From JADJLQ01 sp964405735 (GTDB taxonomy: Bacteria > Bacteroidota > Bacteroidia > Chitinophagales > Saprospiraceae): a stretch of 64,000 bases of DNA. The first letter of the stretch is position 1. Each line of letters starts with the position of its first letter. The position numbers were made by a program, and so were the translations under genes. Shown one piece after another: positions 34,966 to 43,451 of this stretch. The stretch lies in the NCBI GenBank assembly GCA_964405735.1, contig CAYOPD010000001.1, positions 60,534-124,533 of the forward strand. The letters are read 5' to 3'. Below the pieces are notes generated by a model that ran no database searches, was not told the DNA's origin, and was given only the letters and a program-made list of their open reading frames with translations.

Positions 34966-35916
34966 TTAAAACATCTGCTTTCTCCGGAAAAACCAGATCA
35001 GGAACACAATCATCAATCCGGACACAAACAGGATGTAGAAGAATGCCATGGGTTTATCCGACAACGGAAGACTGACATTCATACCAAAAAAACTGGCCAC
35101 CAGGGTGGGCACCATGAGGATAATCGTGACTACGGTGAGGCGCTGAATGAATTTATTGAGGTTGTTGGATACAATGCTGGCATAAGCCTCCATCGTGCCG
35201 GACAGGATGTTGGTATGGCGGTTGGCCATATCGAGGGCCTGGTTGTTGTCAATCAGGATATCCTCAAACAGGTCCGCTTTTTCTTCATCCTGGGCGATTT
35301 GAAGAAAATCCGTTCTTTTCATCTTGAGTTTGACCAGATCATTTGCACTGAGTGAATTGACAAAATAGACCAGGCTTTTTTCAATTCGAAGCAGTTGTTT
35401 GAGTTCCGCGTTCCGGCTGGAGTCATACAGTTCCTGTTCAATCAGGTTGCGCTTCAGGTTAAGGCGTTTCAGGCTGTCCAGGTAAGCCCAAACATTCTGG
35501 TCCAGGATCTGGAGGATGCAGGAACGGGTATCGGAAGGGTCAAAATTTTTCACTTTTCCATCGATAAACTTTTTAAGGATGGTGTTTTCCTGGGCCGATA
35601 TGGTCAGAATAAATTCCGGGCTGATCAATAAACCGATGGGTACCGTAATATAGATCGGCTGATTTTCCTCCTCATCCGGATTCAGGATAGGTGTCTGGAT
35701 CAGGATAAATCGAAGGTTTTCATCCCAGCGTTCATAACGGGAACGTTCATCGGGATCGAGGGAGTCGGTCAGGTAATCCAGGGGAATGTCCTTGGAAGCC
35801 GCAATGGATTCCAGTTCGTTCTGCTCAAAAGGCGGATTCAGGTTGATCCAGCACCGGGGCACAGCTTGCTGAAGCTGCCTCAAGTGGTTGTCTTCCCGTG
35901 CATAAAACTGAATCAT
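34966..35916 (-). CDS. corA: CorA-family magnesium/cobalt channel
   Basis: A 316-residue protein, started at the ATG at 35916 (MIQFYAREDNHLRQ). The frame is open further upstream to a TTG at 36105, but those 63 residues look non-coding and would exceed the usual CorA length. The long cytoplasmic helical domain is followed by two C-terminal transmembrane helices. The first ends in the signature FFGMN (Gly-Met-Asn, the selectivity filter) before the loop VSLPLSDKP, and the protein ends in basic FFRRKQMF. It imports divalent cations at the inner membrane as a pentamer. It is divergent from sppA. Confidence 0.9.
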   Translation of the reverse strand: MIQFYAREDNHLRQLQQAVPRCWINLNPPFEQNELESIAASKDIPLDYLTDSLDPDERSRYERWDENLRFILIQTPILNPDEEENQPIYITVPIGLLISPEFILTISAQENTILKKFIDGKVKNFDPSDTRSCILQILDQNVWAYLDSLKRLNLKRNLIEQELYDSSRNAELKQLLRIEKSLVYFVNSLSANDLVKLKMKRTDFLQIAQDEEKADLFEDILIDNNQALDMANRHTNILSGTMEAYASIVSNNLNKFIQRLTVVTIILMVPTLVASFFGMNVSLPLSDKPMAFFYILFVSGLMIVFLIWFFRRKQMF

Positions 35917-36180
35917 AACTTCGTCCGAAACTATCCATTCGTGCTGTACAATCTGATAAGCAGCGCAATAATAGAGAAATATTCCAAATTCAGGATAAAA
36001 ACTCCGGACATCATCGCCTTCCGGACCCAATTCCTGTCCCCCGGGCCGATTTTCCGGTTCTGAGGATAATCCCCTGGATCTCAATACCTGCCATTCGTAG
36101 ATCAATATTGCACATTATTCGAAAAAATAAACTTAAAGCAGGCCCCTTCTGTTAATTTGCAGTAAATTAATACACCAAAT

Positions 36181-37968
36181 ATGAATTTTTTGAAAATACT
36201 CCTGGGATCCTGCCTGGGCACCCTGTTGGCAGTTTTCCTGGTATTTTTTATCGGAATCGGCATACTTTCTATTGTAGCCGGTTCGGCGGGGACTACCAGT
36301 AAAAAGGCCCTGGACAAAACCAGTTTCCTGGAGGTCCGGGCCGACCATTTCTATCCCGAGAAAACCAACAATGTCCGTTCTACCAATATTTTCAGCATGA
36401 ACGAACAACAAGTAGGGCTCCATGACCTGGTTAAATCCATAGAACACGCCGCCACGGACCCCAAGATAAAAGGGATCCTTTACCGCTCCGGTTATTCCAA
36501 TCTTGGCTCTGCCAGTTCCCTCCTGATCCGCCAGGCCCTTGTTAAATTTAAGGCTTCCGGCAAACCCGTCTACGCCTACGGAGAATATTTTACCGAAGGA
36601 TCTTATTCGCTCGCTTCGGTGGCGGACCGTATTGTGCTCAATCCAAACGGGGTCGTGGAACTGAAAGGTTTTGGAGCCATGATCCCCTTCTTCAAGGAAT
36701 TTCTGGACAAGACCGGCATCAGTTTTGAAGTCTATTATGCCGGACAGTTTAAAAGCGCCACGGAACCGGTACGCCTCAATAAAATGAGTGACCAGAACCG
36801 CAGCCAGACCCGGGAATACCTGGAAGACCTCTACCGCCTGCATCTCGAAGTCATCAGTGAAAGCCGGGGAATTGCCGTCGGTGACCTCAGAAACATATCC
36901 AATGAATACCTCTCCCGTTCCGCCAGGGATGCTATCCGTTTTAAGCTGGCCGATACCCTGGCATACCAGGATGATGTTTACCGGATGATCCAAAAGGATC
37001 TGGACCTATCAGAAACCGCACGCCCCTCCATTGTGTCGGTCAACCGATACTTTGAATCCTTTGATCATAAACCGGATCATACCACTACGGCCAGTGCAGG
37101 CCGCATTGCCATTGTGTTCGCTGAAGGGGAGATCCTGGATGGGGAAGGCAACAACGGGCAGGTTGGCTCTGCCCGGTACCTCCGTATTTTGAGAAAAATC
37201 AGGCTGGATGATAAAATTAAAGCCGTTGTCCTCAGGGTTAACAGCCCGGGTGGCAGTTCGATGGCCTCTGACAATATCCTCCATGAGATCAAGGCCATTC
37301 AGGAAGCCGGGAAACCGGTGGTGGTTTCCATGGGAGATTTCGCCGCCTCGGGTGGTTATTATATAGCCTGCAGTGCTGACAGTATATTCGCAGAGCCCAA
37401 TACCATCACCGGTTCCATCGGTGTATTTTTTATTATCCCAAACGTAAGCAAACTGATGGGGGACAAACTGGGTATTGATATGGATACAGTAAGAACCGGG
37501 AAATTCACCACTGCCTTTACCCCCTTCATGCCCTGGTCTTCCGCAGAAGGCCTGATCGCACAACAACAAACGGATCTGGTCTATGACCGTTTTCTCACTG
37601 TGGTTTCGGAAGGGCGCAATAAAAGCAAGGACGATATAGAAGCAGTTGCGCAGGGAAGGGTGTGGTCCGGGGAAAAAGCGCTTGAGCATGGCCTGGTAGA
37701 CCGGCTGGGCGGCTTGAATGAAGCCCTGGCCTGTGCGGCCCGTATGGCAAAACTGGACGAATACAGGATCATGGAATACCCCATCATGAAAGATCCCTTT
37801 CAGCAAATTCTCGAAGAATGGACCAATAAAGAGCCTGAACTTACCGAATCCCTTATAAAAAACAAACTCATGGCCTGGTTTGAACCCTATGCCCGGTTTG
37901 CATTGTGGAGCAAGGAACAGGCAGGCAAACCCATGATGCGAATGCCTTTTGAGCTAAGCATCCGTTAA
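36181..37968 (+). CDS. sppA: Signal peptide peptidase SppA, 67K type
   Basis: A 595-residue protein with an N-terminal transmembrane anchor (residues 4-33) and two tandem crotonase-like S49 domains. The catalytic Lys is K191 in AGQFKSATEP and the nucleophile is S390 in DFAASGGYYIACSAD, the dyad arrangement of the long E. coli SppA. It cleaves leftover signal peptides in the inner membrane, on the periplasmic face. It is followed by a hairpin with a T-run, so it is probably transcribed alone. Confidence 0.94.
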   Translation: MNFLKILLGSCLGTLLAVFLVFFIGIGILSIVAGSAGTTSKKALDKTSFLEVRADHFYPEKTNNVRSTNIFSMNEQQVGLHDLVKSIEHAATDPKIKGILYRSGYSNLGSASSLLIRQALVKFKASGKPVYAYGEYFTEGSYSLASVADRIVLNPNGVVELKGFGAMIPFFKEFLDKTGISFEVYYAGQFKSATEPVRLNKMSDQNRSQTREYLEDLYRLHLEVISESRGIAVGDLRNISNEYLSRSARDAIRFKLADTLAYQDDVYRMIQKDLDLSETARPSIVSVNRYFESFDHKPDHTTTASAGRIAIVFAEGEILDGEGNNGQVGSARYLRILRKIRLDDKIKAVVLRVNSPGGSSMASDNILHEIKAIQEAGKPVVVSMGDFAASGGYYIACSADSIFAEPNTITGSIGVFFIIPNVSKLMGDKLGIDMDTVRTGKFTTAFTPFMPWSSAEGLIAQQQTDLVYDRFLTVVSEGRNKSKDDIEAVAQGRVWSGEKALEHGLVDRLGGLNEALACAARMAKLDEYRIMEYPIMKDPFQQILEEWTNKEPELTESLIKNKLMAWFEPYARFALWSKEQAGKPMMRMPFELSIR

Positions 37969-37993
37969 GAAAAATTTATGATTTATTGAGGGT

Positions 37994-38030
37994 TTCTTTC
38001 CAAACTTAGTTGGAAAGAATGTGTTTTTTT
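37994..38030 (+). terminator. Rho-independent terminator after sppA
   Basis: A perfect 10-bp stem, TTCTTTCCAA (37994-38003) with TTGGAAAGAA (38010-38019), with a 6-base loop, followed after four bases by seven Ts (38024-38030). It lies 25 bp past the sppA stop. Confidence 0.8.
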
Positions 38031-38065
38031 GTAATTAATTCATTTACATAAAATCACTCGCTCTT

Positions 38066-38659
38066 ATGAAATTAATTTTTTCTACCCTCCTGACCTTTCT
38101 GATGGCCACGATCGTGATGGCCGGCAATCCGGTAAAACCGGTTACCTACAAAGTAGATCCTGCAAGCAGCAAGATTGAATGGACAGCCTATAAAATGACT
38201 GGCCAGCACAACGGCACGCTCCAGGTAAAATCCGGCTCCCTTGAATTCAACGGGAACAAACTGACCGGTGGAAAATTTGATATCGACATGAATTCCCTCG
38301 CCATCACCGATATACAGGGCGCGATGATGGAACGGCTTCTGGGTCACCTTAAAAACGATGATTTTTTCAGTGTTGATAAATTTGGCACCTCCAGCCTGGT
38401 GATTAAAAAAGCAGAGCAGAAATCCGCGAGCCTCTATAAAATCACGGCTGACCTGATCATCAAAGGGATCAGCAAAGAGATCACGTTTGATGCGGTGATC
38501 AACCAGGCCGAAGGAAATGCCTCCGCATCCCTGAAGGTGGACCGCACGCTGTTTGATATAAAATACCGCAGCGGGAAATTTTTCCCGGAAATCGGAGACA
38601 AGATGATCAAGGATGAATTTGATCTCAAAGTAACTCTGACTTTTGCCAAGTCGGTCTAA
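38066..38659 (+). CDS. YceI-family periplasmic lipocalin-like protein
   Basis: A 197-residue protein with a signal peptide (residues 1-19, cleavage after VMAG or nearby). The mature part is the YceI beta-barrel: YKVDPASSKIEWTAYKMTGQHNGTLQVKSGSLEF, FDIDMNSLAITD, LLGHLKNDDFFSVDKF and FDIKYRSGKFFPEIGDKMIKDEFDLKVTLTF. Known YceI proteins bind isoprenoid or amphiphilic lipids, such as polyprenyl quinones, in the periplasm. The ligand here is unknown. It is bounded by terminators on both sides, so it forms its own transcription unit. Confidence 0.92.
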   Translation: MKLIFSTLLTFLMATIVMAGNPVKPVTYKVDPASSKIEWTAYKMTGQHNGTLQVKSGSLEFNGNKLTGGKFDIDMNSLAITDIQGAMMERLLGHLKNDDFFSVDKFGTSSLVIKKAEQKSASLYKITADLIIKGISKEITFDAVINQAEGNASASLKVDRTLFDIKYRSGKFFPEIGDKMIKDEFDLKVTLTFAKSV

Positions 38660-38688
38660 TTCATATGTCATAGGTTTTGTTGAATAAG

Positions 38689-38717
38689 GCCATTCCGGGT
38701 TTCCGGAATGGCTTTTT
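38689..38717 (+). terminator. Rho-independent terminator after the YceI gene
   Basis: A perfect 10-bp GC-rich stem, GCCATTCCGG (38689-38698) with CCGGAATGGC (38703-38712), a GTTT tetraloop and a run of five Ts. It lies 30 bp past the stop. Confidence 0.95.
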
Positions 38718-38764
38718 GTTATTGGGGATTCCCTTACCTTTAGTTGAGAATCAAGCCGTTTAAC

Positions 38765-39463
38765 ATGGAAAATCTCATCGGAAAAGTGATTTATATCACC
38801 GGAGGCACAAAGGGAATCGGGCTGGGCATTGCCGTAAAAGCCATTGAAGCGGGTATGAAAGTAGCCGTCAGCGCAAGAAATATCGACGCTTTTGATCAAA
38901 AAACATTTCCACCCCATCAATTTCTCCTCATCCGATCCGATGTGAAAAATAAAGAGGATGAACTTCAGGCCGTGGACCAGGTTATTAAAAAATGGGGGAA
39001 ACTCGATGTTCTGGTAGCTAATGCAGGCGTTGGCCACTTTGCACCCTTTGACCAAATGACGGACGAACATTGGCACGATACCCTCGATACCAACCTCACC
39101 GGTGTTTTCCACAGTGTACGGGCCTGCCTGCCTGCCCTTAAAAAATCAAATGGGTATATCATTACGATCGCCAGCCTTGCAGGCACCAATTTTTTTGCCA
39201 ACGGCACCGCATACAATGCCAGCAAATTCGGCCTCGTCGGTTTTACCCAGGCCCTGATGCTCGACCTCCGCCCACATCAGATCAAAGTGACAACCATCAT
39301 GCCCGGGTCGGTAGCCACCTTTTTTAATAACCATATCCCCAACGAAAAAGATTTCTGGAAAATACAGCCGGAAGATATTGGCCAGATGGTCGTCGACCTG
39401 CTTAAAATGCATCCGCGCACGTTGCCCAGCAAAATTGAAGTCAGGCCTTCGATACCGGTGTAG
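38765..39463 (+). CDS. Short-chain dehydrogenase/reductase (SDR)
   Basis: A 232-residue classical SDR, started at the ATG at 38765 (MENLIGKVIYITGG); the frame opens at a TTG 21 bases upstream that is unlikely to be used. It has the cofactor motif TGGTKGIG (residues 12-19), VANAGVG, a catalytic Ser in TIASLAG, and YNASK with the catalytic Tyr and Lys. Its substrate cannot be predicted. It is convergent with the unknown gene that follows; the two stop codons are separated by facing heptad arrays. Confidence 0.88.
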   Translation: MENLIGKVIYITGGTKGIGLGIAVKAIEAGMKVAVSARNIDAFDQKTFPPHQFLLIRSDVKNKEDELQAVDQVIKKWGKLDVLVANAGVGHFAPFDQMTDEHWHDTLDTNLTGVFHSVRACLPALKKSNGYIITIASLAGTNFFANGTAYNASKFGLVGFTQALMLDLRPHQIKVTTIMPGSVATFFNNHIPNEKDFWKIQPEDIGQMVVDLLKMHPRTLPSKIEVRPSIPV

Positions 39464-39465
39464 TA

Positions 39466-39534
39466 TTGAGGTTTGAGGTTTGAGGTTTGAGGTTTGAGGG
39501 GTCTTACAGATGATCAATCCTCAATCCTCAATCC
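39466..39534. repeat. Facing heptad arrays between two convergent genes
   Basis: Five TTGAGGT/TTGAGGG units (39466-39500) follow the SDR stop by two bases. After a 14-base spacer, about three CAATCCT units (39515 onward) run up to the stop of the minus-strand gene at 39535. The two halves are complementary with one mismatch per heptad, so either strand can form a long hairpin. On each strand the G-rich array follows directly after that strand's own gene. There is no T-tract of the usual terminator type. Confidence 0.85.
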
Positions 39535-40146
39535 TCACTTTATCCCTTTAAACCCGGTGAGCAAATAATGCATGGTTTGAGATACCTGGATGAAGGGCTC
39601 CACCATTTCTTCATTCATTCGTTTGCCGTGCTTGAAATAGATGATGGTCGCGCCGTCGCATTCTATCCACCAGCCTTTTTCAAAACTCAGAAACCCAAGA
39701 ACATGGTCATTAAATACTTTACGCACCTGGTTGTCCTTTCCGGACATCAGCCGGTATTGTTTGGAAAAATCCGGAAACGAATCAAAGTCGATGTCTTTCC
39801 AACCCAGCCATTCTCCGATTTTGTGGAATAAATTTTCAGGCCTTAAAGTAAACGGAGGCAGGGAGGTCTTCAGGTGGACCGACAACACGTGCTGGGTAAT
39901 GACTGCGGACGATTTGCCCGTGGAAATAACGAAACTGTATTCAAATACCCGGAACCGTTCTTTGGACTCGAGCATACCGCTCAGGATGTATTTGACTTTC
40001 TTGCTGCTCCCCATTTTGAACAAATTATATCCCTTATGTGCCTGAAGGATCTCCTTATTAGGGTCCTTTTCTTCATAGTCAATCCCCAATCGCTGAGCGA
40101 TTTTTTGATAACCGGGATTCCGGTCAGAAAGCCAGTTCCAGGCCAT
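39535..40146 (-). CDS. Conserved-looking protein of unknown function
   Basis: A 203-residue soluble protein with no signal peptide or membrane helix. Visible features are an N-terminal RNPGYQKIAQRLGIDYEEK stretch, a central beta-rich half (KVKYILSGMLESKERFRVFEYSFVIS), FEKGWWIECDGATIIYFKHGKRMNEEMVEPFIQ and a helical end. The beta-rich middle plus the W-C-D segment resembles a group of uncharacterised cytoplasmic proteins found in many bacteria, but I cannot name the family. The ATG at 40146 is the first start in frame. Confidence 0.6.
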   Translation of the reverse strand: MAWNWLSDRNPGYQKIAQRLGIDYEEKDPNKEILQAHKGYNLFKMGSSKKVKYILSGMLESKERFRVFEYSFVISTGKSSAVITQHVLSVHLKTSLPPFTLRPENLFHKIGEWLGWKDIDFDSFPDFSKQYRLMSGKDNQVRKVFNDHVLGFLSFEKGWWIECDGATIIYFKHGKRMNEEMVEPFIQVSQTMHYLLTGFKGIK

Positions 40147-40219
40147 TTTATATTTTTTGCTTAAAAATTACACCCAATCCACGGGCAACTCAAAAATAAA
40201 CCAAAAGCCGGCCCTTGGA

Positions 40220-41521
40220 TCATGCCTTTGCTTTTTTAAGTTCTGATCGTTTGTCCTTCTTGGGCTTGATGATAAACCGCAGCGCCTGGTCGTAAGACAG
40301 GTAATTGGTCACCCAGTTGATGAATACAAATAATTTATTCCTCACTCCCAGCAATTGAAACAAATGCACGAATAACCACAACATCCAGGCAACGAAACCG
40401 TAAACCGATATCCACTTAAACTCAGCAACGGCTTTGTTGCGTCCAATCGTGGCCAGGGTGCCCAGGTCCCGGTAGGAAAAAGGCTTCCATACAAAGTCCG
40501 GCAAATGACGGCGCTTTAAATTATAGGCGAGATTTTTCGCTTGCTGGATCGCTGCCTGGGCCACCTGGGGATGACCGTGAGGGTAAGCGGGTTCTTCCAT
40601 GTAAGCGAGGTCTCCGACTACAAAAACGTTTTCGTGTGACGGAATTTGCTGAAACCGGTTCACCCGTATCCGGTTGGCCTTCGCCAGGTCTTCTTTGGGA
40701 ATACCCGGAAGCACCGCCCCTTCCAGGCCTGCGGTCCAGATCACATTCTTGCTCATGATCTTTGAACCGTCCTGGAGATAAACAAAATCGGAGTCGACAT
40801 TGGTAACCCGGATGTTTTTCATGACCAGCACGCCCATTTTCTGCAGGTAGCGTTCTGCCCGCAGGGATGATGTTCTGGACATTGAGGGGAGCAGGAAGTT
40901 GTTGGCCTCAATGAGATAGATATCGACTTCTTTTGGATTTAATTCATTGTAATCTTTGGGCAGGATATATCTTTTCATTTCGGCAAGAGAACCGGCAAGC
41001 TCTACTCCCGAAGGCCCTCCGCCGATGATCACAATGTCTACATATCCCTGTTTTTTTTCATTATCGCTTTCGGTCAGGGCCGTTTCATAATGGTCCAGGA
41101 TGGTATTACGGACCAGCAGTGATTCGGACAATGATTTTAAAGTAAGGACGATCTCTTCGATGTTTTTATTTCCGAAAAAACTGGTTTTGGCACCGGTAGC
41201 AAGAACCAGAAAATCATATTTAAGGGCACCGATGTCCGTGGTCAGTTCATTCCGGTCAGGTTGCACGGAATGCACTTCCGCAATACGGATAAACACCTTG
41301 GCATCGGATCTCAGGATGCGCCTGAGAGGGAAAGAAATGGTACTGGGCTCCAGTCCGGCCATAGCCACCTGGTAAAACAAAGGCTGAAACTGATGATAGT
41401 TGTTTTTATCTACCAGCACGACTTGATACTTGCTCTTTACCAGGCTCCGGGCCAGTTTCAGGCCTGCAAAACCGGCTCCTACGATCACGATCCGGGGTAA
41501 GGGACTATCTGGAATATTCAC
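40220..41521 (-). CDS. Type II NADH:quinone oxidoreductase (NDH-2)
   Basis: A 433-residue flavoprotein starting at a GTG. The FAD motif is IVIVGAGFAGLKLARSL near the N-terminus, with the family HQFQPLFYQVAMAGLEPSTI block; the NADH motif is VIIGGGPSGVELAGSLAEM. VIWTAGLEG, FVVGDLAY and QAAIQQAKNLAYNLKRR follow. The C-terminal third is hydrophobic or amphipathic (VAWMLWLFVHLFQLLG) and binds the inner membrane face, ending in a Lys-rich tail. It passes electrons from NADH to menaquinone without pumping protons and would feed the alternative complex III encoded further along. Confidence 0.9.
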   Translation of the reverse strand: MNIPDSPLPRIVIVGAGFAGLKLARSLVKSKYQVVLVDKNNYHQFQPLFYQVAMAGLEPSTISFPLRRILRSDAKVFIRIAEVHSVQPDRNELTTDIGALKYDFLVLATGAKTSFFGNKNIEEIVLTLKSLSESLLVRNTILDHYETALTESDNEKKQGYVDIVIIGGGPSGVELAGSLAEMKRYILPKDYNELNPKEVDIYLIEANNFLLPSMSRTSSLRAERYLQKMGVLVMKNIRVTNVDSDFVYLQDGSKIMSKNVIWTAGLEGAVLPGIPKEDLAKANRIRVNRFQQIPSHENVFVVGDLAYMEEPAYPHGHPQVAQAAIQQAKNLAYNLKRRHLPDFVWKPFSYRDLGTLATIGRNKAVAEFKWISVYGFVAWMLWLFVHLFQLLGVRNKLFVFINWVTNYLSYDQALRFIIKPKKDKRSELKKAKA

Positions 41522-41558
41522 AAAATAAAATCTGCCCGGCTAAATTAAGGCTTAAAAC

Positions 41559-42401
41559 TCAGAGTTTAAGGCTCAGTCGCTCCCCGACCTGCATCACTTT
41601 GATCTTGATACGCTCTTTTTCCGCGGTTTCTACAAATTCATCCGGCTCAACCGTATTGAATTCAAAGAGGTGAAAATGACAGGGAATCGTGAGTTTACTT
41701 TCGATTTTTTTTGCCAGCCATACGGCTTCCCTCGCATTCAGATTACCGGCCACCCCGCGGGCCGGATCAGATCCGTTGATGGGCAGAAAAGATACCGCAG
41801 GGGCATGGGTTTTCAGGAGGTCGACCATTCCGGGATACAATACCGTGTCCCCGCTGTGATACAAAGTCCATGGACCTGCCCGAATAATATAACCCAGGAA
41901 GAGGTGATGCCCGTCTTCATTCTTTTGAAGGGTCTCATGGGCTGATGGGACTGCGGTAAATGAAACAGCTCTTTCCGTAATGGTTTGCCCTGCATCCAGG
42001 CCAGCCAACCGTTCCGCGGTACAACCGGCGCGTTTCATGCCTTCCTTCAAATGAGCCAGGGGCAAAATGAGTTTCAGGTCCGGGTTATTTAAAAAAAGAG
42101 GGCTCAGGGTATCCGGGTCCAGGTGATCGGTATGAACATGACTTGAGGTGACAAAATCTATGGAACGGAGCCTTGCAGGATCCACTACCCGTTCGCTCAT
42201 CCGCACATGCGGTTTGGAAGTACCCTGGTATTTCAGGGTAAGCGAATCCGACAAATAAGGGTCCAGCAATATTTTTATCCCATTCCAGTGCAGCAGGAAT
42301 CCACTTTGACCAAGCCACCAGATATCTAGGCTCTCCCACCCTTTCTTTACTCTCTGAAGATCGGTTAAAAAAGATTCATCCTTCTGAACAGCCCGTATCA
42401 T
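41559..42401 (-). CDS. UlaG-like metallo-beta-lactamase-fold hydrolase
   Basis: A 280-residue protein with WWLGQSGFLLHWNGIKILLDPYLSD and the metal motif SSHVHTDHLD (H88, H90, D92, H93), then a later YHSGDTVLYPGM and CHFHLFEFN. This is the branch that includes L-ascorbate-6-phosphate lactonase and related hydrolases, not the beta-lactamases. The substrate is unknown. It is the last gene of a five-gene minus-strand operon, 9 bp after the MetE-like gene, so a lactone or phosphoester step in the same pathway is possible. Confidence 0.83.
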   Translation of the reverse strand: MIRAVQKDESFLTDLQRVKKGWESLDIWWLGQSGFLLHWNGIKILLDPYLSDSLTLKYQGTSKPHVRMSERVVDPARLRSIDFVTSSHVHTDHLDPDTLSPLFLNNPDLKLILPLAHLKEGMKRAGCTAERLAGLDAGQTITERAVSFTAVPSAHETLQKNEDGHHLFLGYIIRAGPWTLYHSGDTVLYPGMVDLLKTHAPAVSFLPINGSDPARGVAGNLNAREAVWLAKKIESKLTIPCHFHLFEFNTVEPDEFVETAEKERIKIKVMQVGERLSLKL

Positions 42402-42410
42402 CCCGGATGG

Positions 42411-43451
42411 CTATAAACCCATTTCGCTGCGCACCTGGCGGGCTCCAAGCACCATATTCCTTAGCTTTTGCCTGCTGGCCCAGCGGGCGGTCTGGCTGAG
42501 TCCGCAATCCGGGGCCACCGACAACAAGTCCACAGGTACAAATTTGAGGCATTGTTTGATCCGGTCCACTACGTCCTCAACCGTTTCGATATAATAGTTT
42601 TTCACATCGATGATCCCCACGGCGACGCGCATGCGGGAGGCAAATTGTGATAACAGTTCAATTTCCGCAAATTCACGGTTGGCCATTTCAATATGAACTT
42701 CATCGATGTTCAGGTCCAGAAAAGCAGGCAACATGGGAGCAAGGGTCCTTTTCCCTACAGGCCTGCCCTTGTAATTCCCGAAGCAGAGATGGGTGGATAA
42801 AAAACATTTTCCGCGGACGGCCTGGACGGTCCGGTTGAAAATATCTACAAAATGAAGGGGATCTTCTTTATAGGCATAACAACTCATGGAGGGCTCATCC
42901 ACCGTAATCTCAGTACAACCTGCGTTGACCAGCTCCTGGAGTTCATGCGCCACGATCGGGATCAGGGCTTCCGTAACATCCCAACGGTCTGCATAAATGC
43001 CATTGGGATCCAGCCGTCCGCTAAGGGTATAGGGGCCGGGAACACTGCATTTGAGCACTTTACCCGATTCACCTGCCAGTTTTTGCAAGCGTTTGAATTC
43101 GGCAACGGTGCCCAGCCCGTGTCTAGCCCGGATGGCTCCTGTGATTTTATGTTTCCCTCTCTGGTCATGTGCGGCAGGGCCCCACTTTCTGGGTGCTTCC
43201 GATTCCTGTTCAATGCCATCCAGGTATCCATAGAAAGACAGATTAAAATCAATCCGGGTTTGTTCACCATCGGTGATGACATCCAGGTCTGCAGCCAGCT
43301 GGTCCTGAACGGCGGCCTGGACGGCATCTTCAATCATTTCCTCAATGTCCTTTCTACCGAACTGGTTCAGGTTTTTTGAGCCAAATTCCAGCCAGGCCGG
43401 AAATGGATAACTGCCAACCACTGTGGTTCTTAAAGTTTTTATCTGGGCCAT
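42411..43451 (-). CDS. MetE C-terminal-domain-like methyltransferase
   Basis: A 346-residue protein with only the catalytic barrel of cobalamin-independent methionine synthase (RTTVVGSYPFPAWLE, DGEQTRIDF, ITVDEPSMS). Candidate zinc ligands are H221 and C223 in STHLCFGN, E255 in EVHIEMANRE and C316 in APDCGLSQ, so the thiol-activating site looks complete. Full MetE is about 750 residues; this short form lacks the N-terminal folate-binding half. Relatives act as methionine synthases or as alkyl-thiol transferases. The operon of sugar-type genes around it is an unexpected setting. Its start overlaps the SIS gene stop by 13 bp. Confidence 0.82.
   Translation of the reverse strand: MAQIKTLRTTVVGSYPFPAWLEFGSKNLNQFGRKDIEEMIEDAVQAAVQDQLAADLDVITDGEQTRIDFNLSFYGYLDGIEQESEAPRKWGPAAHDQRGKHKITGAIRARHGLGTVAEFKRLQKLAGESGKVLKCSVPGPYTLSGRLDPNGIYADRWDVTEALIPIVAHELQELVNAGCTEITVDEPSMSCYAYKEDPLHFVDIFNRTVQAVRGKCFLSTHLCFGNYKGRPVGKRTLAPMLPAFLDLNIDEVHIEMANREFAEIELLSQFASRMRVAVGIIDVKNYYIETVEDVVDRIKQCLKFVPVDLLSVAPDCGLSQTARWASRQKLRNMVLGARQVRSEMGL

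Noticed and set aside
35917..36105. N-terminal extension of CorA
   Set aside because: The upstream codons begin at a TTG, read as unrelated sequence and would make the protein longer than the CorA family; the ATG at 35916 gives the family length.
42411..43451. Broken metE gene
   Set aside because: Although less than half the size of MetE, the protein starts and ends cleanly and keeps all zinc ligands, so it is a short-form family member, not a fragment.
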